A stretch of 64,000 nt of DNA from JAIOPA01 sp964655175 (GTDB taxonomy: Bacteria > Eisenbacteria > RBG-16-71-46). Made by a program: the position numbers and the translations under genes. The notes under the pieces were generated by a model that did no database searches, had not been told where the DNA came from, and saw only the letters and a list, made by a program, of their open reading frames with translations. The DNA lies in assembly GCA_964655175.1 (NCBI GenBank), contig CAZZLY010000003.1, forward strand, positions 1 to 64,000. Reading direction: 5' to 3'. Shown here piece after piece: positions 8,569-16,342 of this stretch; the first letter of the stretch is position 1; each line of letters begins with the position of its first letter.

Positions 8569-9635
8569 GGCCGACGCTCGCGGCGCACGGTCCGCTCGAG
8601 CACGGCGAGCACGCGCGCGAGGACGTCCCACGGGGCGACCGTGATGCGCAGCGCGTCGCCCACGCCCGGCAGCTCGCGGAAGACGCGCACCGCGATGCCG
8701 TCCTCGCGCAGGGCGCGTTCGAGTGCGAGCGCGTCGCGGGTCGGCAGGAGCACGAAGTTGGCCGCCGACGATCGCGGTGCGAAGCCGAGCGATCGCAGCG
8801 CCGACGTGAAGCGATCCCGCATCGCGTTGGCCTGTGCGACGTGCTCGCGCACCCACTCCGCATCACGCGTGACCACGGCGATCGCGATCGCCTCCGACAG
8901 CGCGCTCACCCGGTACGGACCGCGTGCGCGTTCGATCGCGTTCACCATCGTGGGCGTGGCGATGCCGTAGCCCACGCGCAGGCCCGCCAGCGCGTGGGCC
9001 TTGCTGAGCGTGCGCGCGACGAGCAGTCGGCCGTGCGTCGCCGCGCGGGCCACCTCGCTGCCGCCCGCGAATTCGATGTACGCCTCATCGAGGATCACGA
9101 GCCCCGTCGTGGCTTCGAGGACGCGTTCGAGCGCGCCCGCGGGGAGCGTCTCGCCCGTGGGGTTGTTGGGTGAACACAGGTAGACGTGGTCCGCGCCGGT
9201 GGCGAGCAGTGCGTCGAGGTCGATCGCCCCGTCGGCGCGCGGCGGCACGGGGACGGGCACCAGCCCGTTGGCGGTCGCGAAGTGCCCGAGCATCACGAAC
9301 GTCGGTGCCGGGAACGCGATCCGCTGCCCGGGTTCACCGAACGCGCGCAGCGCCGCGTCCAGCACGTCGTCCGAACCGCAGCCGGTCACGATCCCCTCGG
9401 GATCCAGGCCGAGCACTGAGCCGAGCGCGGTGCGCAGGGCGTCGTTCGCCGCGGACGGATAGGGTGCGAAGCGCCCCGTGGTGAACGCGCGCAACACGTC
9501 CTCGGCGGCGGGCGGGACACCGAAGCGGCAGGTGTTGTCGGACAGGTCGATCGCGGCCTCGTGGCCGACGTCGCGATAGGCGCGCAGGGCCTCGAGGCCG
9601 CGTCGCACGATCGGGGGACGCACGGACGAGGTCAT
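8565..9635 (-). CDS. hisC: Histidinol-phosphate aminotransferase
   Basis: 356-aa PLP enzyme of fold type I converting imidazole-acetol phosphate to histidinol phosphate with glutamate. It shows LSDNTCRFG near the N-terminus, YLCSPNNPTGE, LDEAYIEF (cofactor-binding Asp and Tyr) and RTLSKAHALAGLRVGYG with the Schiff-base Lys212. Two in-frame ATGs are possible: the one at 9650 (MEGIV...) and the one at 9635 (MTSS...). The second is chosen because it makes the ATGA overlap with the hisD stop seen at nearly every junction of this operon. Confidence 0.95.
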   Translation of the reverse strand: MTSSVRPPIVRRGLEALRAYRDVGHEAAIDLSDNTCRFGVPPAAEDVLRAFTTGRFAPYPSAANDALRTALGSVLGLDPEGIVTGCGSDDVLDAALRAFGEPGQRIAFPAPTFVMLGHFATANGLVPVPVPPRADGAIDLDALLATGADHVYLCSPNNPTGETLPAGALERVLEATTGLVILDEAYIEFAGGSEVARAATHGRLLVARTLSKAHALAGLRVGYGIATPTMVNAIERARGPYRVSALSEAIAIAVVTRDAEWVREHVAQANAMRDRFTSALRSLGFAPRSSAANFVLLPTRDALALERALREDGIAVRVFRELPGVGDALRITVAPWDVLARVLAVLERTVRRERRP

Positions 9636-10945
9636 GACGATGCCCTCCATGCGGCGGCGGCCGCCGCGTGTCCGGGGAGCCCCTCGGCGGTGGCGAGCAC
9701 CGCGACGTCGTCGGCGAGCGCGCACGCAGCCTGCGGCGTGATCGACTGCCAGGTCGTCCAGCGCACGAAGTCGAGCGTCGAGAGTCCCGACGCGGTGCGC
9801 GCCGCCCCTCCGGTGGGCAGCACGTGGTTGCCGCCGGTGAGGTAGTCCCCGAAGGCGTTGGCGGCCGCCGAGCCCACGAACACCGTGCCGGCGTTGCGCA
9901 CGCGGGGCAGGAGGGCTTCGGCCTCGGACAGCGCCAGCACCACGTGCTCCGCCGCATAGTGCTCGATGAACGCGAGCGCGGTGTCGGCGTTGGCCGCGGT
10001 GAGCAGGGCGCCCCGATCGGCGAGCGCCTCGCGCACGATCGCCGAGCGCGGAGTCGTCTCGACCAGTGCGGCGAGCGCCACGCGGACCTCCCGTGCCGCG
10101 GACGCCGCCTGTGCGCCGACGATCACGGCGACGGCGCACGCGCGCGGATCGTGTTCCGCCTGCGCGACGAGTTCGCGCGCCACGAAGCCCGGGTCCGTCG
10201 CCGCATCCGCGAGCACCAGCACCTCGCTGGGCCCCGCGGGGGAGTCGATGCCCACGCAGGTCGCGACCTGCAGCTTGGCCTCCGCCACCCACGCGTTCCC
10301 GGGGCCGACGATGCGATCGACGCGCGGCACGCTCGCGGTGCCGTACGCGAGTGCCGCGATCGCGCCCGCACCGCCGATCGCGAACACGCGATCGACGCCG
10401 GCGAGTTCGGCGGCCGCGAGCACGACGGGGGCGGGACGGCCATCGGGGCGCGGCGGCGTGCACAGCACCACCTCGCCCACGCCCGCGACCCGCGCCGGGA
10501 TCGCGCCCATGAGCACGCTGCTCGGGTACACGGCACGTCCTCCGGGCGCGTACACGCCGACGCGTGCGAGCGGATCGGGCCGACGTCCCAGCGTGACACC
10601 GGGCTCGATCGTGACCCGCTCCTCACGCGGCCGCCACGCCTCGTGCGCGAGTCGCAGATTGCGCGCCGCACGCGTCAGGGCGGCGCGTAGCGCAGGGGGC
10701 GTGGACTCGAGCGCGGCGCGCCACTCGGACCGCGGCACCTCGAGCGTCGCCGGCGTGACGCCGTCGTGGCGCGTCCCGAGTTCGCGCAGCGCCTCGTCGC
10801 CGCGTGCGCGCACGTCGGCGAGGATCACGCGCACCGCCTCGCGGACCTCGGCATCGTTCGTGGTGGCGCGCTCGAACAGCGCGACGCGCGCGTCGCGCGT
10901 CAGGTCCGCCACCGCCCCCTCGAAGCGCAGCATCGGCCCGCTCAT
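9632..10945 (-). CDS. hisD: Histidinol dehydrogenase
   Basis: 437-aa Zn-dependent, NAD-linked enzyme that oxidises histidinol to histidine in two steps, the final reactions of the pathway. It contains GRRPDPLARVGVYAPGG, the NAD/Zn region IGGAGAIAALAYG, the signature segment VGPGNAWVAEAKLQV, the catalytic His in QAEHDPRACA and a second His region IEHYAAEHVV. Length is normal. It follows hisG with a 4-nt overlap, the common arrangement of a biosynthetic operon in which the first and last enzymes of the pathway are translated together. Confidence 0.97.
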   Translation of the reverse strand: MSGPMLRFEGAVADLTRDARVALFERATTNDAEVREAVRVILADVRARGDEALRELGTRHDGVTPATLEVPRSEWRAALESTPPALRAALTRAARNLRLAHEAWRPREERVTIEPGVTLGRRPDPLARVGVYAPGGRAVYPSSVLMGAIPARVAGVGEVVLCTPPRPDGRPAPVVLAAAELAGVDRVFAIGGAGAIAALAYGTASVPRVDRIVGPGNAWVAEAKLQVATCVGIDSPAGPSEVLVLADAATDPGFVARELVAQAEHDPRACAVAVIVGAQAASAAREVRVALAALVETTPRSAIVREALADRGALLTAANADTALAFIEHYAAEHVVLALSEAEALLPRVRNAGTVFVGSAAANAFGDYLTGGNHVLPTGGAARTASGLSTLDFVRWTTWQSITPQAACALADDVAVLATAEGLPGHAAAAAAWRASS

Positions 10946-11802
10946 GGCATCAACCTCTCGATCCGCGTGACCAGCACGCCCTCGGCGCGCAGCGCCTGGA
11001 GCTGGGCGATCGTGCGATAGATCGCGGCCGCGGGCACCACCGCGTGCACCGCGACCATGGCGCCGCCGTTGAGGATGTCCACGACCGTGGGGCCGTTGAG
11101 CCCGGGAAGCACGCGCTTGACCTCGGCGAGCGCCTCGCGCGGGACGTTGGCCATGAGGTAACGCTGGCCGCGCGCGCGCAGCACCGAGGCGAGCGCGCTC
11201 ACGAGGTCGTCGAGCTCATCCGCGTCGGCGCGGCGGCGCACCTCGGGCGAGGTCACCAGACGCGCGCTCGACTCCAGCACGGTCGCGACCTCACGCAGGC
11301 CGTTCACGCGCAACGTCGATCCCGTGGACGTGAGGTCCACGATGACGTCCGCGATCCCCAGGTGAGGCGCCACCTCGACCGCGCCGGAGATCGGCACGAC
11401 CTCCACCGCGACGCCACGCTCGGCGAACCAGGTGCGCGTCACGCGCGGGAACACCGAGGCGATGCGTGTGCCCGGACGGATGTCGTCGAGCGAGGTCACG
11501 CCGGCGTCCTCGCGCGCGGCCACCACGAGGCGGCAGCGGCCGAACCCCAGATCGAGGCGCTCCTCGAGATCGCGGCCCGATTCGCGCACCAGATCGAAGC
11601 CGGTCACACCCGCGTCGGCCGCACCGTCCGCGACGAACTCGGGGATGTCCTGCGCGCGCACGAACAGGGCCTCGAACACGCCGCCGAGCGAGGCGGTGAG
11701 CGCGCGGTCGCCCATCGAGCGCACGGTGAGGCCGGCGTCATCGAACAGGCCGCGGGCCTCCTCGGAGAGACGGCCCTTGTTGGGGATGGCGATGCGGATC
11801 AT
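10942..11802 (-). CDS. hisG: ATP phosphoribosyltransferase, long form
   Basis: First, committed enzyme of histidine synthesis (ATP + PRPP to PR-ATP). The 286-aa length and the extra C-terminal domain (about 215-286, ending VVPAAAIYRTIAQLQAL...) make it the long HisG form, which carries its own ACT-like regulatory domain for histidine feedback and does not need HisZ. Conserved pieces are MIRIAIPNKGRL and the PRPP loop DLTSTGSTLRVNGL. An AGGAG ribosome site lies 8 nt before the ATG, the only strong one within the operon proper; the following genes rely on overlap coupling. It lies just behind the leader terminator at 11843-11872, so its expression should depend on attenuation as well as feedback. 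Confidence 0.97.
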   Translation of the reverse strand: MIRIAIPNKGRLSEEARGLFDDAGLTVRSMGDRALTASLGGVFEALFVRAQDIPEFVADGAADAGVTGFDLVRESGRDLEERLDLGFGRCRLVVAAREDAGVTSLDDIRPGTRIASVFPRVTRTWFAERGVAVEVVPISGAVEVAPHLGIADVIVDLTSTGSTLRVNGLREVATVLESSARLVTSPEVRRRADADELDDLVSALASVLRARGQRYLMANVPREALAEVKRVLPGLNGPTVVDILNGGAMVAVHAVVPAAAIYRTIAQLQALRAEGVLVTRIERLMP

Positions 11803-11842
11803 GGCGGGACTCCTGGGCGGCGCAGAGGTTCTGCAGGCAACG

Positions 11843-11872
11843 AAAAAGGCCCGTCCGATGTTCGGACGAGCC
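11843..11872 (-). terminator. Histidine attenuator terminator
   Basis: On the minus strand an 11-bp stem (arms GGCTCGTCCGA and TCGGACGGGCC, one G-U pair, 3-nt loop) is followed at once by TTTTTCG. This is a textbook intrinsic terminator placed between the His-rich leader peptide and hisG, not after a gene. It lies 30 nt past the leader stop and 40 nt before the hisG ATG. Confidence 0.88.
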
Positions 11873-11902
11873 GCGGGATTCCGGTGACGGTTCGGGGCGG
11901 GA

Positions 11903-11998
11903 CTAGTGCGTCGCCGCCTCCGTGGCCAGCACGGACATCCCACCGCCCGTCGGGCCGTGGGTATGCACATGATGATGCTGGCGGAAGAGGTTCGACAT
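11903..11998 (-). CDS. hisL: Histidine operon leader peptide
   Basis: 31-codon reading frame directly upstream of hisG. Codons 8-14 read His-His-His-Val-His-Thr-His (bases 11957-11977), and the last sense codon is also His, so six of 31 residues are histidine. In the known his leaders of enterobacteria such a run stalls ribosomes when charged tRNA-His is scarce, which frees the structural genes from termination. Here the run is followed by a GC hairpin (11939-11961) and the terminator (11843-11872). The start at 11998 is preferred over the in-frame ATG at 12007 because the -10 element TAGGAT lies at 12006-12011, which puts the predicted transcription start at or beside base 11998; the mRNA is therefore predicted to be leaderless. 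Too short and local to be found by homology. Confidence 0.85.
   Translation of the reverse strand: MSNLFRQHHHVHTHGPTGGGMSVLATEAATH
11939..11961 (-). promoter_or_regulatory. Pause / competing hairpin in the his leader
   Basis: On the RNA, CCCAC-G-GCCC-GAC-GGGC-G-GTGGG folds as two stacked stems (5 bp and 4 bp) with a symmetric G/G mismatch. It begins at the last clustered His codon, where a 1:2 pause hairpin is expected in an amino-acid attenuator. The alternative antiterminator pairing could not be resolved by eye. Confidence 0.55.
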
Positions 11999-12005
11999 GG
12001 CGCGC

Positions 12006-12035
12006 ATCCTAGGGGTTCGTGGGGTTCACCGTCAA
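12006..12035 (-). promoter_or_regulatory. Histidine operon promoter
   Basis: Minus strand: -35 TTGACG (12030-12035), an 18-nt spacer and -10 TAGGAT (12006-12011). Seven nucleotides separate the -10 from the leader-peptide ATG. This is the best sigma70-type promoter in the window, and it lies back to back with that of the phosphatase gene. Confidence 0.75.
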
Positions 12036-12086
12036 TCACGAACGGACCGGCAAGGGTTGCCGCATGCTCGTGGGACCCGGCTCGGC

Positions 12087-12092
12087 TATCCT
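12087..12092 (+). promoter_or_regulatory. -10 element of the SpoIIE-phosphatase gene (leaderless type)
   Basis: TATCCT is followed by exactly 7 nt and then the ATG at 12100, the same geometry as at the his leader. No Shine-Dalgarno sequence precedes that ATG. A recognisable -35 is not seen. Confidence 0.5.
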
Positions 12093-12099
12093 GCGCGCC

Positions 12100-14466
12100 A
12101 TGCTGACCCTTCTGTCCGTCATCGCGCTCGCATTGGGACTCGTGCCGCTGTGGGCCCCGCGTTCCGTGCCGCCGGACGCCTCGCGCGTGCGACGCCTGCT
12201 CGTGCTGCTGCTGGGGCTCGTCGCAACGCTGCGGCTCGTGATCGTCGGGCTCGCGGCCGCACCGACGGGTGTGGTCGCGAGCGGGCTCGGGGGGATCGCT
12301 CGCATCGTCGCGGTCCTGCTCCTCGCCACGCTCGCGCGCCTCGTGATGACCGCGCCCTGGCGGAAGGGCGCGGCTCTATTCCGCTTCCTCCTGCTGACGC
12401 TCGCGGTGGTGCTGCTGGGGAACGGCCAGCACTCGGGTGCGCTCACGATGTTCTCGCTCGCGTTCCTGCGCGCGCCGTGGCTCGGCGTGCTGCGCACCGG
12501 CGAACGTTTCCGCGTCGTCCTCGTGGGGTTGGGTTGCGTGCTGCTCCTCACCGTGGGCATGCCCGGCATGGATGTGCTCGCGACCCCGCTCGGCGACGGG
12601 CTCGCGCTCGTGCGCGTGGCGCGCGGCGTGGCGCTCGTGATGGCGGTGTACACGGTGCTCGCGGCGTTCAAGGCGTTCACCCTCGATCCCTCGCTCGGCA
12701 TCCGCCGCGTGAGCCTGCGGCTGACGCTCTCGCACGTGCTCGTCGTCACCGTGCCACTGCTGATCGTGATCGCGCTGTGGGTGAGCAGCGCCTATCTGGG
12801 CGTGAACGCCGATCGTGCCCTTATGGCCGGTCGACTCGTCGAGCGCGAGTCCGCGGTGCTCGAGACGTCGGCGCTCGCCACGCTGCGCGCCTCGCGATCG
12901 CCCGAGGCGGCGGCGACGGCGATGGCGGCCGTGCGCGGCGCGCGCTGGCCGGGGACGCGCGTGTACGTGCTGCGCGACGCCACGCTGCGACGCCTGCACG
13001 GCGGCGAGATCGCGGGCGAACGCGCACTGGCGTGGTGGGCCGGCGGACTCGATTCGCTGCCCGGTCACGGTGTCGTGGACTTCGGTGGCGAGCGTTGGCT
13101 CGGCACCGCGGTGCGCGACTCGGCGCGCGCGCTGGTGGTGCTCGCACCCATCGCGGACGTGCTCGATAGCACGCTCGCCCCCATCATGGGGGCGGACCTC
13201 GTCATGATCCGGCCGCGGCCGCTCGAGGCCGGACTCGATTCGCTGGACGAACTGTCGTCGGCGCTACGCGACTCGCTCGACGCGCTCGACCTGCCCGAGT
13301 CGTCGGCGGACTCGCTGGAACTCGCGCGTGTGCGTGCCGCCGCGCGTGCGCTGGGACTGCCCGATTCCATCGCGCATCTGCGCGATCGCCATCGCGGGGT
13401 CGTGATCGCCGCCGGACGCGACACGCTCAGTCAGCCGCTGCTGGGATTCGGGCTGACCGGGCAGATCTCGGTCGCGGGGCTGCGCTTCACGTCGGACGGT
13501 TGGACGACGGACACGTTCGCGCTCTCGGTGCACGCCTCGCTGCGCTCGATCCTCGCGGGACTGTTCACCAAGGTGCGCGAGAATCCGTGGCAGGCCGTGC
13601 CCATGGCCGCGCTCGTCGCGCTGGGGCTGCTGCTGTTGCCCCTCTTCAACACCAATCTGGGCATGGTGCGCGGCATGGGACGCAGCATCACGAGCGCCAT
13701 CGGTGCGCTGCGCGAGGGCGCGCAGGCGTTCGGCGAGGGGCGTCTGGCGCACCGCATCCCGATCGAGGGCGAGGACGATCTGTGGGAGACGGCGCAACGC
13801 TTCAACGAGATGGCGGCGGGTCTCGAACAGGCGCGTGAGCGCGAGCACGAGCGGGCGCGCTTCGAGAACGAGCTCGAGGTCGCGCGTCGCATCCAGGCGC
13901 GCCTGCTGCCGTCGCGACCGCCCGTCATCCCGGGGCACGACGTGGCCGGTCGCTCGGATTCGGCGCGCGAGGTGGGCGGCGATTACTACGACCACCTCGA
14001 CCTGGGGAACGGCCGCTGGCTGCTCGTGGTGGCCGACGTCTCGGGCAAGGGTGTCCCGGCCGCGCTGCTCATGTCGGGGTTCCGCGCCGCGCTCATGAGC
14101 CAGGACGATGCGGGGCCCATGCCCGAACCCGATCGCGTCGCGTCGCGACTCAACGAGTTCCTGGTCGCGAGCGTCGAACCGGGGCGGTTCGTGACCGCGT
14201 TCCTGGGCTTCCTCGATGCGCCCACGGGGCGCTTCGTGTACGTGAACGCGGGCCACAACCCGCCGATCCTGCGNNNNNNNNNNNNNNNNNNNNNNNNNNN
14301 NNNNNNNNNNNNNNNNNNNNNNNNNNNNNNNNNNNNNNNNNNNNNNNNNNNNNNNNNNNNNNNNNNNNNNNNNCGCATCGCCGAGGACGTGCGCGCGTTC
14401 GAGGGCGAGACCGGGCCCGCCGACGACCTCACCGTGCTGGTGGTGAAGCGCCTGCCCTCGGCCTGA
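12100..14466 (+). CDS. Membrane-anchored SpoIIE/RsbU-type serine phosphatase with HAMP domain (contains assembly gap)
   Basis: Signal-transduction phosphatase of the PP2C/SpoIIE family. These usually dephosphorylate anti-sigma-factor antagonists in partner-switching stress or envelope pathways. The N-terminus holds about six to seven hydrophobic helices (residues 1-260), then an extracytoplasmic sensor-like region rich in Asp/Ser/Leu (about 260-500), another membrane segment (about 505-525), a HAMP-like linker with coiled coil (EQAREREHERARFENELEVARRIQARLLP) and the phosphatase domain. Metal-binding motifs SAREVGGDYYD and VVADVSGKGVPAALLMS are present, as is the terminal Asp in GPADDLTVLVVKR. 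The N run at 14274-14373 removes the segment after NAGHNPPIL, where about 75 residues are normal for the family. The frame happens to stay open through the 100 N. The start at 12100 follows the -10 spacing; GTG 12019 and ATG 12064 are alternatives. No anti-sigma partner is nearby. Confidence 0.85.
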   Translation: MLTLLSVIALALGLVPLWAPRSVPPDASRVRRLLVLLLGLVATLRLVIVGLAAAPTGVVASGLGGIARIVAVLLLATLARLVMTAPWRKGAALFRFLLLTLAVVLLGNGQHSGALTMFSLAFLRAPWLGVLRTGERFRVVLVGLGCVLLLTVGMPGMDVLATPLGDGLALVRVARGVALVMAVYTVLAAFKAFTLDPSLGIRRVSLRLTLSHVLVVTVPLLIVIALWVSSAYLGVNADRALMAGRLVERESAVLETSALATLRASRSPEAAATAMAAVRGARWPGTRVYVLRDATLRRLHGGEIAGERALAWWAGGLDSLPGHGVVDFGGERWLGTAVRDSARALVVLAPIADVLDSTLAPIMGADLVMIRPRPLEAGLDSLDELSSALRDSLDALDLPESSADSLELARVRAAARALGLPDSIAHLRDRHRGVVIAAGRDTLSQPLLGFGLTGQISVAGLRFTSDGWTTDTFALSVHASLRSILAGLFTKVRENPWQAVPMAALVALGLLLLPLFNTNLGMVRGMGRSITSAIGALREGAQAFGEGRLAHRIPIEGEDDLWETAQRFNEMAAGLEQAREREHERARFENELEVARRIQARLLPSRPPVIPGHDVAGRSDSAREVGGDYYDHLDLGNGRWLLVVADVSGKGVPAALLMSGFRAALMSQDDAGPMPEPDRVASRLNEFLVASVEPGRFVTAFLGFLDAPTGRFVYVNAGHNPPILXXXXXXXXXXXXXXXXXXXXXXXXXXXXXXXXXXRIAEDVRAFEGETGPADDLTVLVVKRLPSA
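14274..14373. other. Assembly gap (100 N) in the phosphatase domain
   Basis: A run of exactly 100 N, the usual placeholder for a scaffold join of unknown size. It lies in the catalytic domain of the SpoIIE-type gene. The true missing length is probably nearer 220 nt, judged from the usual domain length. Confidence 0.95.
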
Positions 14467-16342
14467 GCTGCGCGAGCGTCTCGCCCAATTGCCGCGTCGC
14501 CGGATCGTCCGGATCGAGCGCGCGCAGCGTGTCCAGGTGCGCCGCCGCCGCGTCGTGACGGCCCTCGTGCAACAGCGCCTCGACGAGCACCTGCCGTGCG
14601 GCGCGATCGGTGGGGTCGAGCGGCAGCACCTCCTCCAGCAGCGGCACGGCCTCGCCGGCGCGCCCGAGACGGATGAGCGCGTAGCCGCGCATCGCGCGAC
14701 TCGTCACCCAGTACTGCACCGCGTCCGGGTCGGCCTGCGCGGCATCGGCGCGGTCGAGCAGGGCGAGCATGTCGGCGGGGCGCTGCTGCGGCACGAGCGC
14801 GATGGCCGCGAACAGGTCGCGCACCGCGCTCGGAGACACCAGCGCGAGCGGCGGCTCGTGCCCCGGGGAGCCCTGCAGGATCACGGTGGCGGTGCTCTCG
14901 GGCTGCGCGCGGAACACGTCGAAGCGCCGCCAGCGCAGCGTGGGGTCGCGGTACCACACCTGCAGCGCATGATCGCCGCCGAACGCGTACTCGACGCCGT
15001 GCGGCAGGTTCTCCTGCACCACGACGCCGCCCGCGGGCAGGTGCGGCCAGGCCTGACGCAGGCGCGTGCGCGCCGCGCGCATGAAGCGCTGCAGTCGTGT
15101 CAGGTGCGCCCAGTCCATGAACGCGCCGCTCTCGGGCGGTTCGGCCGTCACCGAGGTGGCGGCGGTCGGGGCGCGCAGCAGGCCCGCGAGGCGTGCGCCG
15201 GTGAACGCCACCGCCAGCGCGGGATGCGCCGCCTCGAGCACGCCGATCGTGGCGAGGCCGGCGCCGACGCTGCCGTACTGACTGCGGTTGGGCTGCCACG
15301 ACGGGAAGATGGGCGTGAGCGTCGCGGTGGCGAGCAGCCACCACGCGCTGCCCCACAGCAAGCCCGAACGACGCGCCCTCAAGCGCGCGCGCGCCGCCGG
15401 TACGACCACGAACGTCGCGATCGCCGTCGCCGCGAGCACGCCGAACACGATGAGCGCGGCCCCATCGTCCGGTGACGGGACGCGCGGCAGGCTCGCGAGC
15501 GCTTTGAGGCTGCCCGTCACCGCCCAACCCAGGCGATCGAGCCACGAGGCGGTGAGCGCCTCGCTCGAGCCGGCGATGCGCTGCGGCAGCACGAGCCCCG
15601 CGTGGGCGCGCACCGCGAGCGAGACGAGCCCCCAGCCGAGCATCGTCACGAACGCGGCGCGCGCGAGTCGGAATCGGGCCGCGCGCGCGTCCGGCGCGGG
15701 GACCGCGAGCGGCACGAACGGCAGCAGCAGTCCGGTCACGATCGCGACCTCCTTGCACAGGAGTGCGGCGACGAGCGCGACCATGGCGAGCGGCGTGCGG
15801 CGTCGCGAAGCGGCGTGCAGCGCCAGCATGCTGAACACGAACAGACCCACGTCCACGAACTGCGTCGGCCACGCGGCGATCGTGCGCGTGCTCTCGGCCA
15901 TGAGCGTGAACGCGGCCGCTCCGCACGCGGCCGGAGCGCTCCAGCCGGGGCGCAGTGTGCGGTACAGCAGCAGCGCGCCGATCGCGAGCAGCGTCAGATG
16001 CAGCAGCGTGCCCACGGCGGGTGTGTCGAGGATCGTGCGACCGAGGGCGGCGTAGTAGAGCTGATGCGGGATCGGCCGCCAGAACGCCTGCGAGCCGCCG
16101 CCGTCCAGCAGCGTGCCCATGCCCTGCACGAGCGCGCGGTGGAGGAAGTCGAAGTCCTCGGCGACGGGCTCGCCCCACGGCGCGCCGCGCATGGCGACCA
16201 CGAGCGGCAGCACCGCGAGGACCGTGAGTGCGGCCCACGGGTCGCGCGCGAGCGGCGGGAGCGGAGCGCCCGCCGGTGCGGCGGCCGCCGCACGATCACG
16301 GGCGTCGGGGCCCGGACCGTGCGGCGCGCGTCGCCGGTTCAC
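14429..16342 (-). CDS. Polytopic membrane protein with C-terminal TPR-like repeats (paralogue A)
   Basis: 637-aa membrane protein of GT-C/oligosaccharyltransferase-like architecture: an early luminal-loop Asp/Glu motif GEPVAEDFDFLHRALVQG (about residues 45-62), roughly ten hydrophobic helices to residue about 400, a soluble segment, then TPR-like helices (LLDRADAAQADPDAVQYWVTSRAMRGYALIRLGRAGEAVPLL...) at the C-terminus. Many lipid-linked sugar transferases have such a first-loop acidic motif, so transfer of a sugar from a polyprenyl donor is possible but unproven. It is clearly paralogous to the protein at 28968-30848 (shared FWRP, CKE-AIVT, APLGEPVA/APWGEPVA and RLQR blocks). The GTG start at 16342 overlaps the stop of the M13 peptidase as GTGA, so the two are coupled. 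The 3' end overlaps the end of the phosphatase gene on the other strand by 38 bp. Confidence 0.75.
   Translation of the reverse strand: MNRRRAPHGPGPDARDRAAAAAPAGAPLPPLARDPWAALTVLAVLPLVVAMRGAPWGEPVAEDFDFLHRALVQGMGTLLDGGGSQAFWRPIPHQLYYAALGRTILDTPAVGTLLHLTLLAIGALLLYRTLRPGWSAPAACGAAAFTLMAESTRTIAAWPTQFVDVGLFVFSMLALHAASRRRTPLAMVALVAALLCKEVAIVTGLLLPFVPLAVPAPDARAARFRLARAAFVTMLGWGLVSLAVRAHAGLVLPQRIAGSSEALTASWLDRLGWAVTGSLKALASLPRVPSPDDGAALIVFGVLAATAIATFVVVPAARARLRARRSGLLWGSAWWLLATATLTPIFPSWQPNRSQYGSVGAGLATIGVLEAAHPALAVAFTGARLAGLLRAPTAATSVTAEPPESGAFMDWAHLTRLQRFMRAARTRLRQAWPHLPAGGVVVQENLPHGVEYAFGGDHALQVWYRDPTLRWRRFDVFRAQPESTATVILQGSPGHEPPLALVSPSAVRDLFAAIALVPQQRPADMLALLDRADAAQADPDAVQYWVTSRAMRGYALIRLGRAGEAVPLLEEVLPLDPTDRAARQVLVEALLHEGRHDAAAAHLDTLRALDPDDPATRQLGETLAQLRPRAGASPPAR

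Noticed and set aside
12005..12007. Upstream ATG of the his leader peptide
   Set aside because: It overlaps the -10 element, so it would lie outside the transcript; the ATG at 11998 fits the promoter spacing.
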